The notes beneath the pieces were generated by a model. The model saw only the letters and a program-made list of their open reading frames with translations. It searched no databases and was not told where the DNA came from. A stretch of 64,000 nt of DNA from Streptococcus mitis (GTDB lineage Bacteria; Bacillota; Bacilli; Lactobacillales; Streptococcaceae): positions 1 through 64,000 of the forward strand of contig NZ_JALDTZ010000002.1 in the NCBI RefSeq assembly GCF_023109105.1, given 5' to 3'. The position numbers and the translations under genes are program-made. The stretch's first letter is position 1, and the number at the start of each line of letters is the position of its first letter. Below, one piece after another: positions 18,278 through 27,580 of this stretch.

Positions 18278-19603
18278 CTAGTCCCACTTCAATCCCACAT
18301 GTTCATTCATTTCTTTATAGGCTGTATCAATTCGTTCCTTAGTCGCTTCATCTAATTGATCACGATGACTGCCACCTTCGATAAAATCTTCTAAGATATA
18401 GGTTTGGTAAAGGAAGAGTGGATAACCTTCTGGAGAATAGGTTCCTTTCGGTGTACGATTTACCCAAGAAGGATGCGCTTTGGCAGTTTCGATTGTCGTC
18501 TTACCTGATTTTTTCTTAATGGTCACGTCCATGAGCACACCACGCTCTGTCCACTTAGCATTCTCTTCATCTTGCATGGTTTCAATTCGTTGATTAGAAA
18601 TGAAGTTCCCCATTGAATAGATAATGAGTTTTTTGTCTCCATCTTTTTCAACCGTTTCAGATGGTTCAACTACGTGAGGGTGCCCTCCAAAGATAATATC
18701 CGCTCCCCAATCGATCATCTTGTGATAAAGAGCCTTTTGTTCTTCAGTTGGTTCCAAGCGATACTCCACACCCATCTGAGGCATGATAATGGTGATATCC
18801 GCTTCCTTCTCTGCTCGTTCAATTTCAACCTTCATCTTGTCTTCATTTAGGTCTGAAAGATAGCGGTTATAGTCTTCTTGAGAAATACTTTGCTCAATTC
18901 CATTAAATCCATAAGAATAGGCTAAAAGTGCAACTTTGATGCCATTCACTTCCTTGATAACCAGTGGAGCTTGGTCACGGGACTCATGCGTATATACTCC
19001 AATAGGTGTCATTCCTGCCTTCTCAATAGCATCTGCTGTTGAAACCACACCTTCTATTTGTGAATCTAGGATATGGTTATGCGCCAAGTCTAGCACTTGA
19101 TAACCTGCATCCTTGATGGCATCCATGACTTCGCCAGGTGCATTAAAAAGAGGATAACCAGCCAAATAGTGGTCCTTGTTTACCGTACCTTCAAAGTCGC
19201 CTATAATCAGGTCTGCTTGTTTGAGCCATGGTTTCACATAATCAAAATTTTCATGAAAATCATAGGTTCCATCTTCTTTTAAGGCAGAACGATAGATAGG
19301 AATGTGATAGAGGAGGTCCCCGTTAGCCATAATTCTTGCAGTTTTTTCCTCGTCCTGATCTTTAGCATTTTGATTGGTCTTATTTGCTTCTTGAGAAATG
19401 GTATCCTTTTTTTGACTGGTTAAGGGGATTCCTTGGAAGCTTTCAAACAACAAGACCAAGCCCATTGATAAAACAACTGCTAGCAAGAGTATCGCCACAA
19501 ATCCCTTATTGCTCCACTTGCGATAACTCCTAAAAAAGTTTACAAAGCCTCTCACAAAATGAAAAACTGGTCCACGTTTATTTCTATCCTGTCTTCTTTG
19601 CAT
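18278..19603 (-). CDS. CapA-family metallophosphatase-like membrane protein
   Basis: I start it at the ATG giving MQRRQDRNKRG (441 residues), eight bases after GGGAG; an ATG two codons earlier is too close to that site. A basic cytoplasmic N-terminus is followed by one transmembrane segment (about 36-56) and an extracellular CapA/PgsA-type domain (about 85-430) with metal-site motifs GDFEGTVN, LAHNHILD and IFGGHPHVVEP. The family is named for poly-gamma-glutamate synthesis, but no pgsBC genes are present, so a cell-envelope hydrolase role is more likely. First gene of a three-gene operon. Confidence 0.85.
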   Translation of the reverse strand: MQRRQDRNKRGPVFHFVRGFVNFFRSYRKWSNKGFVAILLLAVVLSMGLVLLFESFQGIPLTSQKKDTISQEANKTNQNAKDQDEEKTARIMANGDLLYHIPIYRSALKEDGTYDFHENFDYVKPWLKQADLIIGDFEGTVNKDHYLAGYPLFNAPGEVMDAIKDAGYQVLDLAHNHILDSQIEGVVSTADAIEKAGMTPIGVYTHESRDQAPLVIKEVNGIKVALLAYSYGFNGIEQSISQEDYNRYLSDLNEDKMKVEIERAEKEADITIIMPQMGVEYRLEPTEEQKALYHKMIDWGADIIFGGHPHVVEPSETVEKDGDKKLIIYSMGNFISNQRIETMQDEENAKWTERGVLMDVTIKKKSGKTTIETAKAHPSWVNRTPKGTYSPEGYPLFLYQTYILEDFIEGGSHRDQLDEATKERIDTAYKEMNEHVGLKWD

Positions 19604-19747
19604 TTTCATTCTCCCTACTTTCTAATGCAAGCCTTTTCTTTTTATTATATCACAGATAAGTAATTCTTTCACAATTGAATCGAACCTACTAGACATTTTC
19701 TATAAAAGCTCGATGCCGTAATACTTTCAATCCTTGTCATTTTGTGT

Positions 19748-19753
19748 TATCAT
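19748..19753 (+). promoter_or_regulatory. Extended -10 box of def
   Basis: TGTTATCAT: a TGn extension directly before TATCAT, 25 bases ahead of the def ATG, giving a short leader with a GAAAGGAG ribosome-binding site. Confidence 0.6.
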
Positions 19754-19777
19754 GTAGAGGTAATGAAAGGAGAGAAA

Positions 19778-20389
19778 ATGTCTGCAATAGAACGTATTAC
19801 AAAAGCTGCTCACTTAATTGATATGAACGATATTATCCGTGAAGGGAATCCTACTCTACGCGCGGTTGCTGAGGAAGTTACTTTCCCCCTATCTGATCAG
19901 GAAATCATCCTTGGCGAAAAAATGATGCAATTCCTCAAACATTCCCAAGATCCTGTCATGGCTGAAAAAATGGGGCTCCGAGGTGGTGTTGGACTTGCTG
20001 CTCCTCAATTAGATATCTCAAAACGCATTATCGCTGTTTTGGTGCCTAATATTGTTGAAGAAGGCGAAACTCCACAAGAAGCCTACGACTTACAAGCTAT
20101 TATGTACAATCCCAAAATCGTCTCTCACTCTGTTCAAGACGCTGCTCTTGGTGAAGGAGAAGGTTGCCTGTCTGTTGACCGCAACGTGCCTGGCTATGTT
20201 GTTCGCCATGCTCGCGTTACTGTTGACTACTTTGACAAAGATGGAGAAAAACACCGCATCAAACTTAAAGGTTATAACTCCATTGTTGTTCAACATGAAA
20301 TTGACCACATAAACGGCATCATGTTTTACGATCGTATCAATGAAAAAGACCCATTTGCAGTTAAAGATGGTTTACTAATTCTAGAATAA
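19778..20389 (+). CDS. def: Peptide deformylase
   Basis: Removes formyl groups from new N-termini. I choose the ATG preceded by GAAAGGAG (203 residues, MSAIERITK); an upstream in-frame ATG at 19742 has no ribosome-binding site and overlaps the promoter. Motif 1 is GVGLAAPQ (about 70-77), motif 2 EGCLSV with the metal Cys, and motif 3 [10 protein letters not shown] with the metal His pair and catalytic Glu. The insert between motifs 1 and 2 fits the Gram-positive type 2 enzymes. Confidence 0.95.
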   Translation: MSAIERITKAAHLIDMNDIIREGNPTLRAVAEEVTFPLSDQEIILGEKMMQFLKHSQDPVMAEKMGLRGGVGLAAPQLDISKRIIAVLVPNIVEEGETPQEAYDLQAIMYNPKIVSHSVQDAALGEGEGCLSVDRNVPGYVVRHARVTVDYFDKDGEKHRIKLKGYNSIVVQHEIDHINGIMFYDRINEKDPFAVKDGLLILE

Positions 20390-20392
20390 AGA

Positions 20393-20420
20393 AAATCCCG
20401 TTGCAAGACGGGGTTTTGTG
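20393..20420 (+). terminator. Terminator of def, abutting the rlmB promoter
   Basis: CCCGT/ACGGG stem with loop TGCAAG followed by TTTTGTG. The T run leads straight into the extended -10 of the next gene. Confidence 0.75.
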
Positions 20421-20433
20421 TTATAATAGAGGC
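20419..20433 (+). promoter_or_regulatory. Leaderless promoter of rlmB
   Basis: Extended -10 TGTTATAAT (TATAAT at 20422-20427), then six bases, then the ATG at 20434. Transcription should start at or next to the A of the start codon. No Shine-Dalgarno sequence is present. Confidence 0.65.
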
Positions 20434-21162
20434 ATGAAAACAAATGATATTGTCTATGGCGTCCACGCCGTTACCGAAGCCCTCCTTGCAAATACTGGAA
20501 ACAAACTTTACCTCCAAGAAGACCTACGAGGTAAAAATGTTGAAAAAGTCAAGGAACTAGCTACAGAAAAGAAAGTGTCCATTTCTTGGACTTCAAAAAA
20601 ATCCCTCTCTGAGATGACTGAAGGTGCTGTTCACCAAGGTTTTGTTCTACGAGTGTCTGAATTTGCCTATAGCGAGTTAGATCACATCCTTGCAAAAACA
20701 CGTCAAGAAGAAAATCCACTTCTATTGATTCTAGATGGCCTAACTGACCCTCACAACTTAGGCTCCATCTTAAGAACCGCTGATGCGACCAATGTTTCAG
20801 GTGTCATCATTCCCAAACACCGTGCTGTCGGTGTTACTCCTGTCGTTGCCAAAACAGCCACAGGTGCTATTGAGCATGTTCCAATCGCCCGAGTAACCAA
20901 TCTAAGCCAAACTCTAGACAAACTCAAGGATGAAGGATTCTGGACCTTTGGAACAGATATGAATGGGACTCCTTGCCACAAGTGGAATACAAAAGGAAAA
21001 ATTGCTCTCATCATCGGAAATGAAGGAAAAGGTATCTCTAGCAACATCAAAAAACAGGTCGATGAAATGATTACCATTCCTATGAATGGACATGTTCAAA
21101 GCCTTAATGCCAGTGTTGCTGCAGCTATTCTCATGTACGAAGTTTTTCGAAATAGACTATAA
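20434..21162 (+). CDS. rlmB: TrmH-family 23S rRNA 2'-O-methyltransferase (RlmB-like)
   Basis: SPOUT-class RNA ribose methyltransferase of 242 residues. The N-terminal substrate-binding domain begins MKTNDIVYGVHAVTEAL. The C-terminal SPOUT knot has motif 1 LDGLTDPHNLGSILRTA, motif 2 IIGNEGKGI and motif 3 IPMNGHVQSLNASVAAAI. Known relatives methylate G2251 of 23S rRNA. I start it at the ATG at 20434 because translation from upstream in-frame codons would run through the terminator and promoter. A terminator follows immediately. Confidence 0.9.
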   Translation: MKTNDIVYGVHAVTEALLANTGNKLYLQEDLRGKNVEKVKELATEKKVSISWTSKKSLSEMTEGAVHQGFVLRVSEFAYSELDHILAKTRQEENPLLLILDGLTDPHNLGSILRTADATNVSGVIIPKHRAVGVTPVVAKTATGAIEHVPIARVTNLSQTLDKLKDEGFWTFGTDMNGTPCHKWNTKGKIALIIGNEGKGISSNIKKQVDEMITIPMNGHVQSLNASVAAAILMYEVFRNRL

Positions 21163-21197
21163 AAAAGTTTCCAGTCATCTGATTGGAAACTTTTTTA
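21163..21197 (+). terminator. Terminator of rlmB
   Basis: AAAAAAGTTTCCA/TGGAAACTTTTTT stem starting right after the TAA stop. Confidence 0.85.
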
Positions 21198-21202
21198 TGA
21201 TT

Positions 21203-21400
21203 ATACTCAATGAAAATCAAAGAGCAAACTAGGAAACTAGCCGCAGGTTGCTCAAAGCACTGCTTTGAGGTTGTAGATAAGACTGACGAAGTCAGCTAAA
21301 AACACTGTTTTGAGGTTGCAGATAAAACCGACGAAGTCAGTTACCTATATCTACGACAAGGCGACGTTGACGTGGTTTGAAGAGATTTTCGAAGAGTATT
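21203..21400 (+). repeat. BOX element (A-B-B-C, two B modules)
   Basis: About 198 bp with standard BOX termini and two divergent boxB modules. Its right terminus is fused to the trxB stop codon: the minus strand reads GTTAATACTC, with the TAA of trxB at the junction. Confidence 0.9.
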
Positions 21401-22310
21401 AACTATGTTCGGTGATAAACTTGTAAGCTTCTTGACCAGCAATAGCTCCATCTCCAACTGCTGTTGTCACTTGACGAAGGTCTTTCAAGCGAACATCACC
21501 AACTGCAAAGATACCGTCAACTGCAGTTTTCATGTGGTTATCTGTCACAATCCAGCCTGCCTGATCTTGGATATTCAATTCTTTAACAAAATCGCTAACA
21601 GGGTCCAAACCAACATAGATAAAGACGCCACCAAAGGCTTGCTCTGTCACTTGACCTGTTTTCACATTTTCAAATACGACAGATTCTACTCGGTTTTCAC
21701 CCTTGATTTCCTTCACTACAGAATCCCAGATAAAGCTGACTTTCTCATTAGCGAAGGCACGGTCTTGTAAAACCTTTTGGGCACGGAGTTGATCACGACG
21801 GTGAACGATGGTAACAGTCTTAGCAAAACGAGTCAAGAAGAGAGCTTCTTCAACAGCTGAATCTCCACCACCGACTACCAACAAATCTTGGTCACGGAAG
21901 AAAGCACCATCACACACAGCACAGTAAGAAACACCACGACTGTTCAGTTCTTCTTCTCCAGGCACTCCCAAAGGACGATGTTTAGAACCAGTTGCTACGA
22001 TAACTGTACGTGTTTCATATGTTTGGTCATCAGTAATCACTTTCTTAAAATCACCATGGTCTTCTACATTTTCAACATAACCATAAATGTGCTCAACACC
22101 AAGATTTTCAAGTGGTTCAAACATCTTTTCAGCCAATTCTGGGCCACTGATATTAGCGTACCCTGGATAATTTTCAATATCAGATGTATTATTCATCTGA
22201 CCACCTGGCAGACCACCCTCAATCAAGGCTACTTTCAAATTGCTTCGAGCAGCGTATAAGGCCGCAGTCATCCCTGCAGGTCCAGCTCCGATAATAATAG
22301 TATCGTACAT
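21399..22310 (-). CDS. trxB: Thioredoxin-disulfide reductase
   Basis: FAD/NADPH enzyme that reduces thioredoxin. The 303 residues include FAD-binding GAGPAGMTAALYAAR (8-22), the redox pair CAVC (Cys130, Cys133), the NADPH site VVGGGDSAVEEA and the C-terminal FAD motif GIFAVGDVR. Length is typical. The stop codon abuts a BOX element. An AGAAGGAA ribosome-binding site precedes the ATG. A DUF4059 gene and an amino-acid ABC transporter lie upstream in the same direction and may be co-transcribed. Confidence 0.95.
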   Translation of the reverse strand: MYDTIIIGAGPAGMTAALYAARSNLKVALIEGGLPGGQMNNTSDIENYPGYANISGPELAEKMFEPLENLGVEHIYGYVENVEDHGDFKKVITDDQTYETRTVIVATGSKHRPLGVPGEEELNSRGVSYCAVCDGAFFRDQDLLVVGGGDSAVEEALFLTRFAKTVTIVHRRDQLRAQKVLQDRAFANEKVSFIWDSVVKEIKGENRVESVVFENVKTGQVTEQAFGGVFIYVGLDPVSDFVKELNIQDQAGWIVTDNHMKTAVDGIFAVGDVRLKDLRQVTTAVGDGAIAGQEAYKFITEHS

Positions 22311-22375
22311 ATAGATTCCTTCTTTCTTATTGTAACTATCTTTATTCTAACTCTTTCTTGTCAATCAAGCAAGGA

Positions 22376-22612
22376 TTATGCCTTGAAAACAAGAATTAAA
22401 CTCATAACCGCAAAGGATAATACTGGAACAACCAAGACACCAATCATAATCATATCATAGAGATGGGCTTGGCGAGCCTTGGCTGTCTTATCAACTCCCG
22501 ACATAGCTCTTAGTCCAATCCAAATCCCTAAAAAAATCAGGACAAGGATGGTGGTCAAGATCAAACTCTCGAAATATAAAGAAAATAGTTGCAGTAGCAT
22601 GATTTCTCTCAT
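22376..22612 (-). CDS. DUF4059 small membrane protein
   Basis: 78 residues with two transmembrane helices (about 12-34 and 53-76) separated by a basic loop (RAMSGVDKTAKARQAH). I recall this as the streptococcal DUF4059 family, usually found between trxB and a polar amino-acid ABC transporter, as here. Function unknown; it may be an accessory to the transporter. Confidence 0.75.
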   Translation of the reverse strand: MREIMLLQLFSLYFESLILTTILVLIFLGIWIGLRAMSGVDKTAKARQAHLYDMIMIGVLVVPVLSFAVMSLILVFKA

Positions 22613-22677
22613 TTCTATCTTTTTTAAAGAGTAAACTCAGCTAGTCCAGCTAACTGAGTTTTTCTTTATCTATTATA

Positions 22678-23421
22678 TCAAATATAAGTCCGTTTGTAAC
22701 TAGCGAAGAATTCTTTTGTTCGCTCTTCTTTTGGATGGTGGATAATCTCATCTGGTGTTCCAGACTCGATGATTTTCCCCTTATCTAAGAAGAGAATCTT
22801 ATCAGCTACTTGGGCTACAAAGGACATGTCATGACTGACCAAAATCATGGTTTGACCTGACTTAGCAGCATCTGCAATAGACTTTTCTACTTCACCGACC
22901 AATTCTGGGTCAAGGGCTGAAGTTGGTTCGTCTAAGAGCAAAACATCTGGTTTCATAGCAAGCGCACGCGCTAGGGCAACCCGTTGCTTTTGTCCACCTG
23001 ATAAATGGCGAGGATAATGGTTTTCACGGTCAGAAAGCCCAACCTTAGCCAACTCTTCCTTAGCAATCTTAGTCGCTTCTTGGTCAGATAATTTCTTGAC
23101 AACAACCAAGCCTTCTTTCACATTATCAAGTGCTGTACGGCGTTCAAACAAATTAAACTGTTGGAAAACCATAGACAGCTTACGGCGTAAAGCAAGGATT
23201 TCTTCTTGAGTGATTTTAGAAAAATCAACCGAGAAATCATCAATCTGAATAGAGCCACTGTCAGGTGTTTCAAGATAATTGAGGCTACGAAGGAAGGTTG
23301 ATTTTCCAGCTCCTGAAGAACCAATCAAGGCGACAACTTCCCCTTTTTGAATATCCAAGTCCAGATGATCCAAGACAGTCTGACCTGAAAAGGATTTGCT
23401 TAAATTCGAAATCTTAATCAT
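22678..23421 (-). CDS. Amino-acid ABC transporter, ATP-binding protein
   Basis: The 247-residue ATPase of a polar amino-acid importer (GlnQ/HisP type). Walker A GSSGAGKST (about 33-41), Q-loop FQQFNLF, signature LSGGQKQRVALARAL, Walker B VLLLDEPTSALDPE and the switch His in LVSHDMSF are all present. It overlaps the permease gene by one base. No substrate-binding protein gene is in this operon, so a binding protein elsewhere must be used. The substrate cannot be told. Confidence 0.92.
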   Translation of the reverse strand: MIKISNLSKSFSGQTVLDHLDLDIQKGEVVALIGSSGAGKSTFLRSLNYLETPDSGSIQIDDFSVDFSKITQEEILALRRKLSMVFQQFNLFERRTALDNVKEGLVVVKKLSDQEATKIAKEELAKVGLSDRENHYPRHLSGGQKQRVALARALAMKPDVLLLDEPTSALDPELVGEVEKSIADAAKSGQTMILVSHDMSFVAQVADKILFLDKGKIIESGTPDEIIHHPKEERTKEFFASYKRTYI

Positions 23422-24221
23422 TAACGAAGGTCTCCTTTCACATCTGTTTGCACTGTATCTGGTGCAGAAATAGCCATTTTCCTCTCGATGAAACGACCGA
23501 GGCTTTCAATTCCAATATTGACTACCCAATAAACAAGGGCAACGGAGATAAAGCGTTCAAAATAGCGGTAATCAGCTCCACCTAAAATCTGAGCTTGGGC
23601 AAAGACTTCCACAACACCCGCACTAAAGGCTAGGGATGTTCCCTTGGTCAAGCCGATTAAAGAATTAATCAAGGTTGGAGTTGCCACAACTGCCGCATTT
23701 GGAATAATCACTCGTCGATAAACTTGTGCTCGGGTCATACCTAGACTGCGTGCTGCCTCAATCTCACCAGGATTGACTGAGAGAATGGCTGCACGAATGG
23801 TTTCACTAGCATAAGCTGCTTCATTAAAAGCAAAGGCTACAATCGCAAAAGCTGCAGCTGGAATAGCATTGATATTGAGACCAGTTCCCCATTGCTGATT
23901 GAGAGCTTTCAAAGCCAAAGGGATTCCGTAGTAGGTCAACATGAGTTGCACCAAAATCGGTGTCCCTTTTAAGAAACTAACAAAGAAAGCCTGCAAGGGA
24001 TATAAAATCTTGACACGATTGATTTTGACAATGGCAAAAAGAAGTGCTAAAACCAAGCCAAAAAGGGCACCACCAATTGTCAACATAATCGTTATTGGAA
24101 GTTGTTGGACAATTCTAGGGATTCCATCAAAGACCGAACGCAAGCTAAAAAGCTTGCCATCCGGAATCAATTGCATCAAGTTTTGGTACCAATCTGATGC
24201 TAAAATCGTTGTAACATTCAT
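23421..24221 (-). CDS. Amino-acid ABC transporter, permease
   Basis: The 266-residue HisM-type permease has a periplasmic-facing N-terminus, then about five membrane helices. The EAA loop EAARSLGMTRAQVYRRVIIPNA is near 160-180 and contacts the ATPase; GTPILVQLM is the family start signature. The C-terminal tail is charged (about 240-266). It is the first gene of the operon with the ATPase. The family covers glutamine, cystine, histidine and arginine importers. Confidence 0.9.
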   Translation of the reverse strand: MNVTTILASDWYQNLMQLIPDGKLFSLRSVFDGIPRIVQQLPITIMLTIGGALFGLVLALLFAIVKINRVKILYPLQAFFVSFLKGTPILVQLMLTYYGIPLALKALNQQWGTGLNINAIPAAAFAIVAFAFNEAAYASETIRAAILSVNPGEIEAARSLGMTRAQVYRRVIIPNAAVVATPTLINSLIGLTKGTSLAFSAGVVEVFAQAQILGGADYRYFERFISVALVYWVVNIGIESLGRFIERKMAISAPDTVQTDVKGDLR

Positions 24222-24378
24222 AAAAACATCCTCTCCTGATAATGATTCATTCTACCATACTTCTGCCGTCAATGAAATTATTTGCTACGGTCAGATACGA
24301 ACTTTGTCTATCTACTAGTTTATCATACTTTGAAACAGGGAGGTTATATATTTTATCTATCAAAGAGATAAGTAAAAA

Positions 24379-24735
24379 CTATTTCAATCCCAATTCTTCA
24401 TAAGGTTTTCGATAACCGATTTGTTTAACAGTTCCATTCTCCACTAAAATGGGGCGTTTTAACAACATACCGTCACTTGCTAGCAACTCAGCTGCTTCTT
24501 GGTTTGACAGACTTCCTACCTTATCTTTCAGCCCTAATTCACGGTATTTGATTCCACTGGTGTTGAAAAATTGCTTCAACTCAAAACCTGAGGTTTCTAA
24601 CCAGTTTAAAATAACTTCTTGGCTTGGTGTTTCTTCCACGATATGAACAGCTTTATAGTCCACACTGAGTTGGTTTAATTCTTGTTTTGCTTTTTTACAA
24701 GTTGAACATTTTGGGTATTCGATAAATTCTAACAT
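24379..24735 (-). CDS. Spx/ArsC-family protein
   Basis: Thioredoxin-fold protein of 118 residues, starting at the ATG of MLEFIEYPKCSTC; a GTG three codons upstream is possible. It has the redox pair CSTC and the family motif LLKRPILVENG (about 93-103). It is closer to arsenate-reductase-like proteins (YffB/YusI type) than to the RNA-polymerase-binding Spx, which usually has CxxC in YTSPSCTSC. It is the last gene of GNAT-ogt-spx-like, with almost no spacing. Confidence 0.8.
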   Translation of the reverse strand: MLEFIEYPKCSTCKKAKQELNQLSVDYKAVHIVEETPSQEVILNWLETSGFELKQFFNTSGIKYRELGLKDKVGSLSNQEAAELLASDGMLLKRPILVENGTVKQIGYRKPYEELGLK

Positions 24736-24740
24736 GTCTT

Positions 24741-25259
24741 TCACTTTCTATTGTTTATATCTTGAAAATCTGCGCCTTCATGCTCCAAGAGCCAGGCTTT
24801 CTTTTCCACTCCTGCAGCATAACCTGTCAGACGCTTGCCTGCGCCCAGCACACGATGACAAGGTACTAGGATAGACCAAGGATTGCGTCCTACCGCTCCA
24901 CCAATTGCTTGAGCAGAATCCACTTGCAGGTCTTGGGCTATTTGTCCATAGGTCACTGTCTGACCATGAGGAATCCCCTGTAAATAGGACCAAACTCGCT
25001 TTTCAAAATTTGTTCCGATTGGAGCCAAGGGCAAGTCGGATAACTCTTGAGACTTGCCTTTAAAGTAAGCATCTAAGCAAGCAATAACTGGGTCTAAAAT
25101 AGGATGACTAACAACTTCTTCGATTGTTTCATCTCCTAGTCCCCTCTCAAAATTCTTCTGCTCCTGCACCCAAATTCCATACAAATAATGGTCATCAGCT
25201 ACCAGTGATAGAATACCAATTGGCGAAGAGTAGAGAATTTTTGCGTACTTCTTTTGCAT
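24741..25259 (-). CDS. ogt: Methylated-DNA--protein-cysteine methyltransferase
   Basis: Suicide repair enzyme for O6-alkylguanine. The 172 residues have the active-site motif VPCHRVLGAG with the acceptor Cys (about 134), the helix-turn-helix GQTVTYGQIAQ and the Asn hinge GRNPW. It overlaps the GNAT gene by one base and ends five bases before the Spx-like gene. Confidence 0.93.
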   Translation of the reverse strand: MQKKYAKILYSSPIGILSLVADDHYLYGIWVQEQKNFERGLGDETIEEVVSHPILDPVIACLDAYFKGKSQELSDLPLAPIGTNFEKRVWSYLQGIPHGQTVTYGQIAQDLQVDSAQAIGGAVGRNPWSILVPCHRVLGAGKRLTGYAAGVEKKAWLLEHEGADFQDINNRK

Positions 25260-25753
25260 TATTTCTTCAATTTTTGATAGGCCAAGCGTTCCCCATCAAC
25301 CGGCACCTTACCGACCTGTTTAAAACCCAGTTTTTCAAAAATATGTTGCATAACCTTGTTTTCAGAGTGCGTATCTGAGCGAAAATCTAGATAATCAAAG
25401 CCTTCAATCAAGCCCTCTAAAAAGGTTTGAGCAACTCCTTGTCCTTGAAAACCTCTTGCTACGGCGATACGGTGAAAGACTAGATACTCTGACTCTTCAG
25501 CTTGCCAGTTTCCTTCATAAATGGCTTCATAGGCTGCCTCTGGACTCTTGGTCACAGCAGCATAAGCTAGTAGTTCTCCCTCTTCTAAGGCTACGTAGGC
25601 CTGGCCTGAGATAATATCCTCAATAACAACATCAGCATTTGGATAACCATTTTGCCACTGGTCACTACCAGCATCTGCTAAACATTTTTTAGCATCCTCC
25701 ATCACCTGCATGATGGCATCTACTTCATTTGGAAAAGCTAAACGAATCTCCAT
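25259..25753 (-). CDS. GNAT-family N-acetyltransferase
   Basis: The 164-residue protein has acetyl-CoA motif A VARGFQGQGVAQTFLEG (about 103-119) and motif B around VMQHIFEKLGFKQVG. First gene of a compact three-gene operon with ogt and an Spx-like protein. The acetylated substrate is unknown. Confidence 0.88.
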   Translation of the reverse strand: MEIRLAFPNEVDAIMQVMEDAKKCLADAGSDQWQNGYPNADVVIEDIISGQAYVALEEGELLAYAAVTKSPEAAYEAIYEGNWQAEESEYLVFHRIAVARGFQGQGVAQTFLEGLIEGFDYLDFRSDTHSENKVMQHIFEKLGFKQVGKVPVDGERLAYQKLKK

Positions 25754-25887
25754 CTTTTCTCCTCATTTCTGACTAGTTTCTCCCATCATAGCATAATTTA
25801 AGCCTTTTCACAAGCAGTTAAAACTTGACTTTCTGTTTTTATTTTCTTATAATCTAGTTATTAAAACTAGATAAAAAGGAGTTGAAA

Positions 25888-26334
25888 ATGAAAACTACCT
25901 TTTCCTACCCAAAATGGGCAGAAATTCCAAACATTGACCTCTATCTAGATCAGGTTTTGCTTTATGTCAATCAGGTCTGCGCTCCTATCTCTCCTGATAA
26001 AGAAAAGGGCCTGACAGCATCTATGGTCAATAATTATGTGAAACATGGTAACCTGACAAAGCCTGATAAGAAAAAATACCAACGCCAACAGATTGCACGT
26101 TTGATTGCTATCACAACCCTCAAGTCTGTATTTTCTATTCAAGAAATAGCCCAGACACTTAATACTCTACAAAGTCAAGCAAGTTCAGATCAACTCTACG
26201 ATGCTTTTGTGGACTACATGAACCAAGGAATTGACCCAGCTAACCCTATTATCCAAACTAGCTGCCAAACCGTTAAACTCTATCATCAAACTCTAGCCTT
26301 AATCCACCATACTGAAGAGGAGATAATCCAATGA
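25888..26334 (+). CDS. DUF1836 protein
   Basis: 148 residues from the ATG after AAAAGGAG. The N-terminal region has MVNNYVKHG and PDKKKYQRQQIARLIAITTLKSVFSIQEIAQ (about 48-93), resembling a MerR-like helix-turn-helix, as in DUF1836 proteins. No catalytic residues are seen. The stop overlaps the start of the hemolysin III gene by four bases, indicating coupling; it may regulate that gene. Confidence 0.8.
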   Translation: MKTTFSYPKWAEIPNIDLYLDQVLLYVNQVCAPISPDKEKGLTASMVNNYVKHGNLTKPDKKKYQRQQIARLIAITTLKSVFSIQEIAQTLNTLQSQASSDQLYDAFVDYMNQGIDPANPIIQTSCQTVKLYHQTLALIHHTEEEIIQ

Positions 26335-26978
26335 ACACTAGCCTTAAACTCAGCAAACAACTCAGTTTTGGAGAGGAGATCGCTAATAGCGTGACCCATG
26401 CTGTGGGTGCAGTCATCATGCTGATCTTACTCCCTATTTCGTCCACCTATAGTTATGAGACACATGGATTTTTATCATCTATCGGCGTTTCCATTTTCGT
26501 CATCAGTCTCTTTCTCATGTTTCTATCATCCACCATTTATCACTCTATGGCCTATGGTTCGACCCATAAATATGTCTTGAGAATCATTGACCATTCTATG
26601 ATTTACGTTGCCATTGCTGGATCTTACACGCCCGTCGTATTAACCTTAATGAATAACTGGTTTGGCTATCTGATTATTACCATCCAGTGGGGAACGACCA
26701 TCTTTGGTATTCTCTATAAAATCTTTGCTAAAAAGGTCAATGAGAAATTCAGCCTTGCTCTTTACCTGATTATGGGCTGGTTAGTTCTGGCTATCATTCC
26801 AGCCATTATCAGTCAAACAACGCCGATTTTCTGGAGTCTCATGGTAACTGGTGGACTCTCTTATACAGTTGGGGCTGGATTTTATGCTAAGAAAAAACCT
26901 TATTTCCACATGATTTGGCATCTCTTTATCCTAGCTGCATCTGCACTCCAATACATCGCAATTGTTTATTACATGTAA
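26331..26978 (+). CDS. Hemolysin III family membrane protein (YqfA/HlyIII, PAQR-like)
   Basis: 215 residues with seven predicted transmembrane helices. Conserved polar residues are SxxxH (SSTIYHSM, about 66-73), DHSMIY with the Asp-His pair (about 86-91) and a C-terminal HxxxH (HMIWHLF, about 193-199), together the metal site of the PAQR/HlyIII fold. Despite the name it is usually a membrane hydrolase or homeostasis protein, not a toxin. Coupled to the DUF1836 gene. Confidence 0.85.
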   Translation: MNTSLKLSKQLSFGEEIANSVTHAVGAVIMLILLPISSTYSYETHGFLSSIGVSIFVISLFLMFLSSTIYHSMAYGSTHKYVLRIIDHSMIYVAIAGSYTPVVLTLMNNWFGYLIITIQWGTTIFGILYKIFAKKVNEKFSLALYLIMGWLVLAIIPAIISQTTPIFWSLMVTGGLSYTVGAGFYAKKKPYFHMIWHLFILAASALQYIAIVYYM

Positions 26979-27012
26979 AAAAGTTGAGAAATTCAATCTC
27001 AACTTTTTTCTT
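26979..27012. terminator. Bidirectional terminator between hlyIII and pdxT
   Basis: AAAAAAGTTGAGA/TCTCAACTTTTTT stem with a T run on either strand. It begins at the hlyIII stop and reaches the pdxT stop. Confidence 0.85.
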
Positions 27013-27580
27013 TACACATATTGATAAAGTACTGGTGCAAGCGCACATCATCAGTCAATTCTGGATGAAAAGATGTCACCAACATACTTTTTTCTTGGGC
27101 TGCAACGATTTGATTATCAACTGTTGCTAGAATTTCTACACCCTCTCCAACACTACTGATAATCGGACCACGAATAAAGGTCATTGGAATTTGACCAACT
27201 CCCTTACATTCTGCTTCCGTATAGAAACTCCCTAGTTGGCGCCCATAGGCATTGCGCTCGACCACCATATCCATAGTTCCAAGATGACTCTCGTCCTGAG
27301 AAGTAATTTCCTTAGCTAGCAAAATTAAACCTGCACAGGTCCCAAACACTGGTAATCCAGATAGAATGGTTTCTCGAATGGGAATCAGCATGTCCTGGTC
27401 ACGTAAAAGCTTGCCCATGGTTGTAGACTCACCACCGGGTAATATCAAACCCGACAAGTCACTCTGATCTTGCTGAAAATCTTCTAAATTTCTGATTTCA
27501 ACACTCTCGACACCTAATTGATTTAGCACTTTTGCATGCTCTGCAAAGGCACCTTGCAAGGCCAATATTCCGATTTTCAT
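26999..27580 (-). CDS. pdxT: Pyridoxal 5'-phosphate synthase glutaminase subunit
   Basis: Supplies ammonia from glutamine to PdxS. The class I glutaminase of 193 residues has the oxyanion motif [12 protein letters not shown] (about 48-59), the nucleophile Cys in [10 protein letters not shown] (about 79) and the His-Glu pair in SFHPELTDD (about 170-172). It lies directly after pdxS with no gap. Confidence 0.95.
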   Translation of the reverse strand: MKIGILALQGAFAEHAKVLNQLGVESVEIRNLEDFQQDQSDLSGLILPGGESTTMGKLLRDQDMLIPIRETILSGLPVFGTCAGLILLAKEITSQDESHLGTMDMVVERNAYGRQLGSFYTEAECKGVGQIPMTFIRGPIISSVGEGVEILATVDNQIVAAQEKSMLVTSFHPELTDDVRLHQYFINMCKEKS

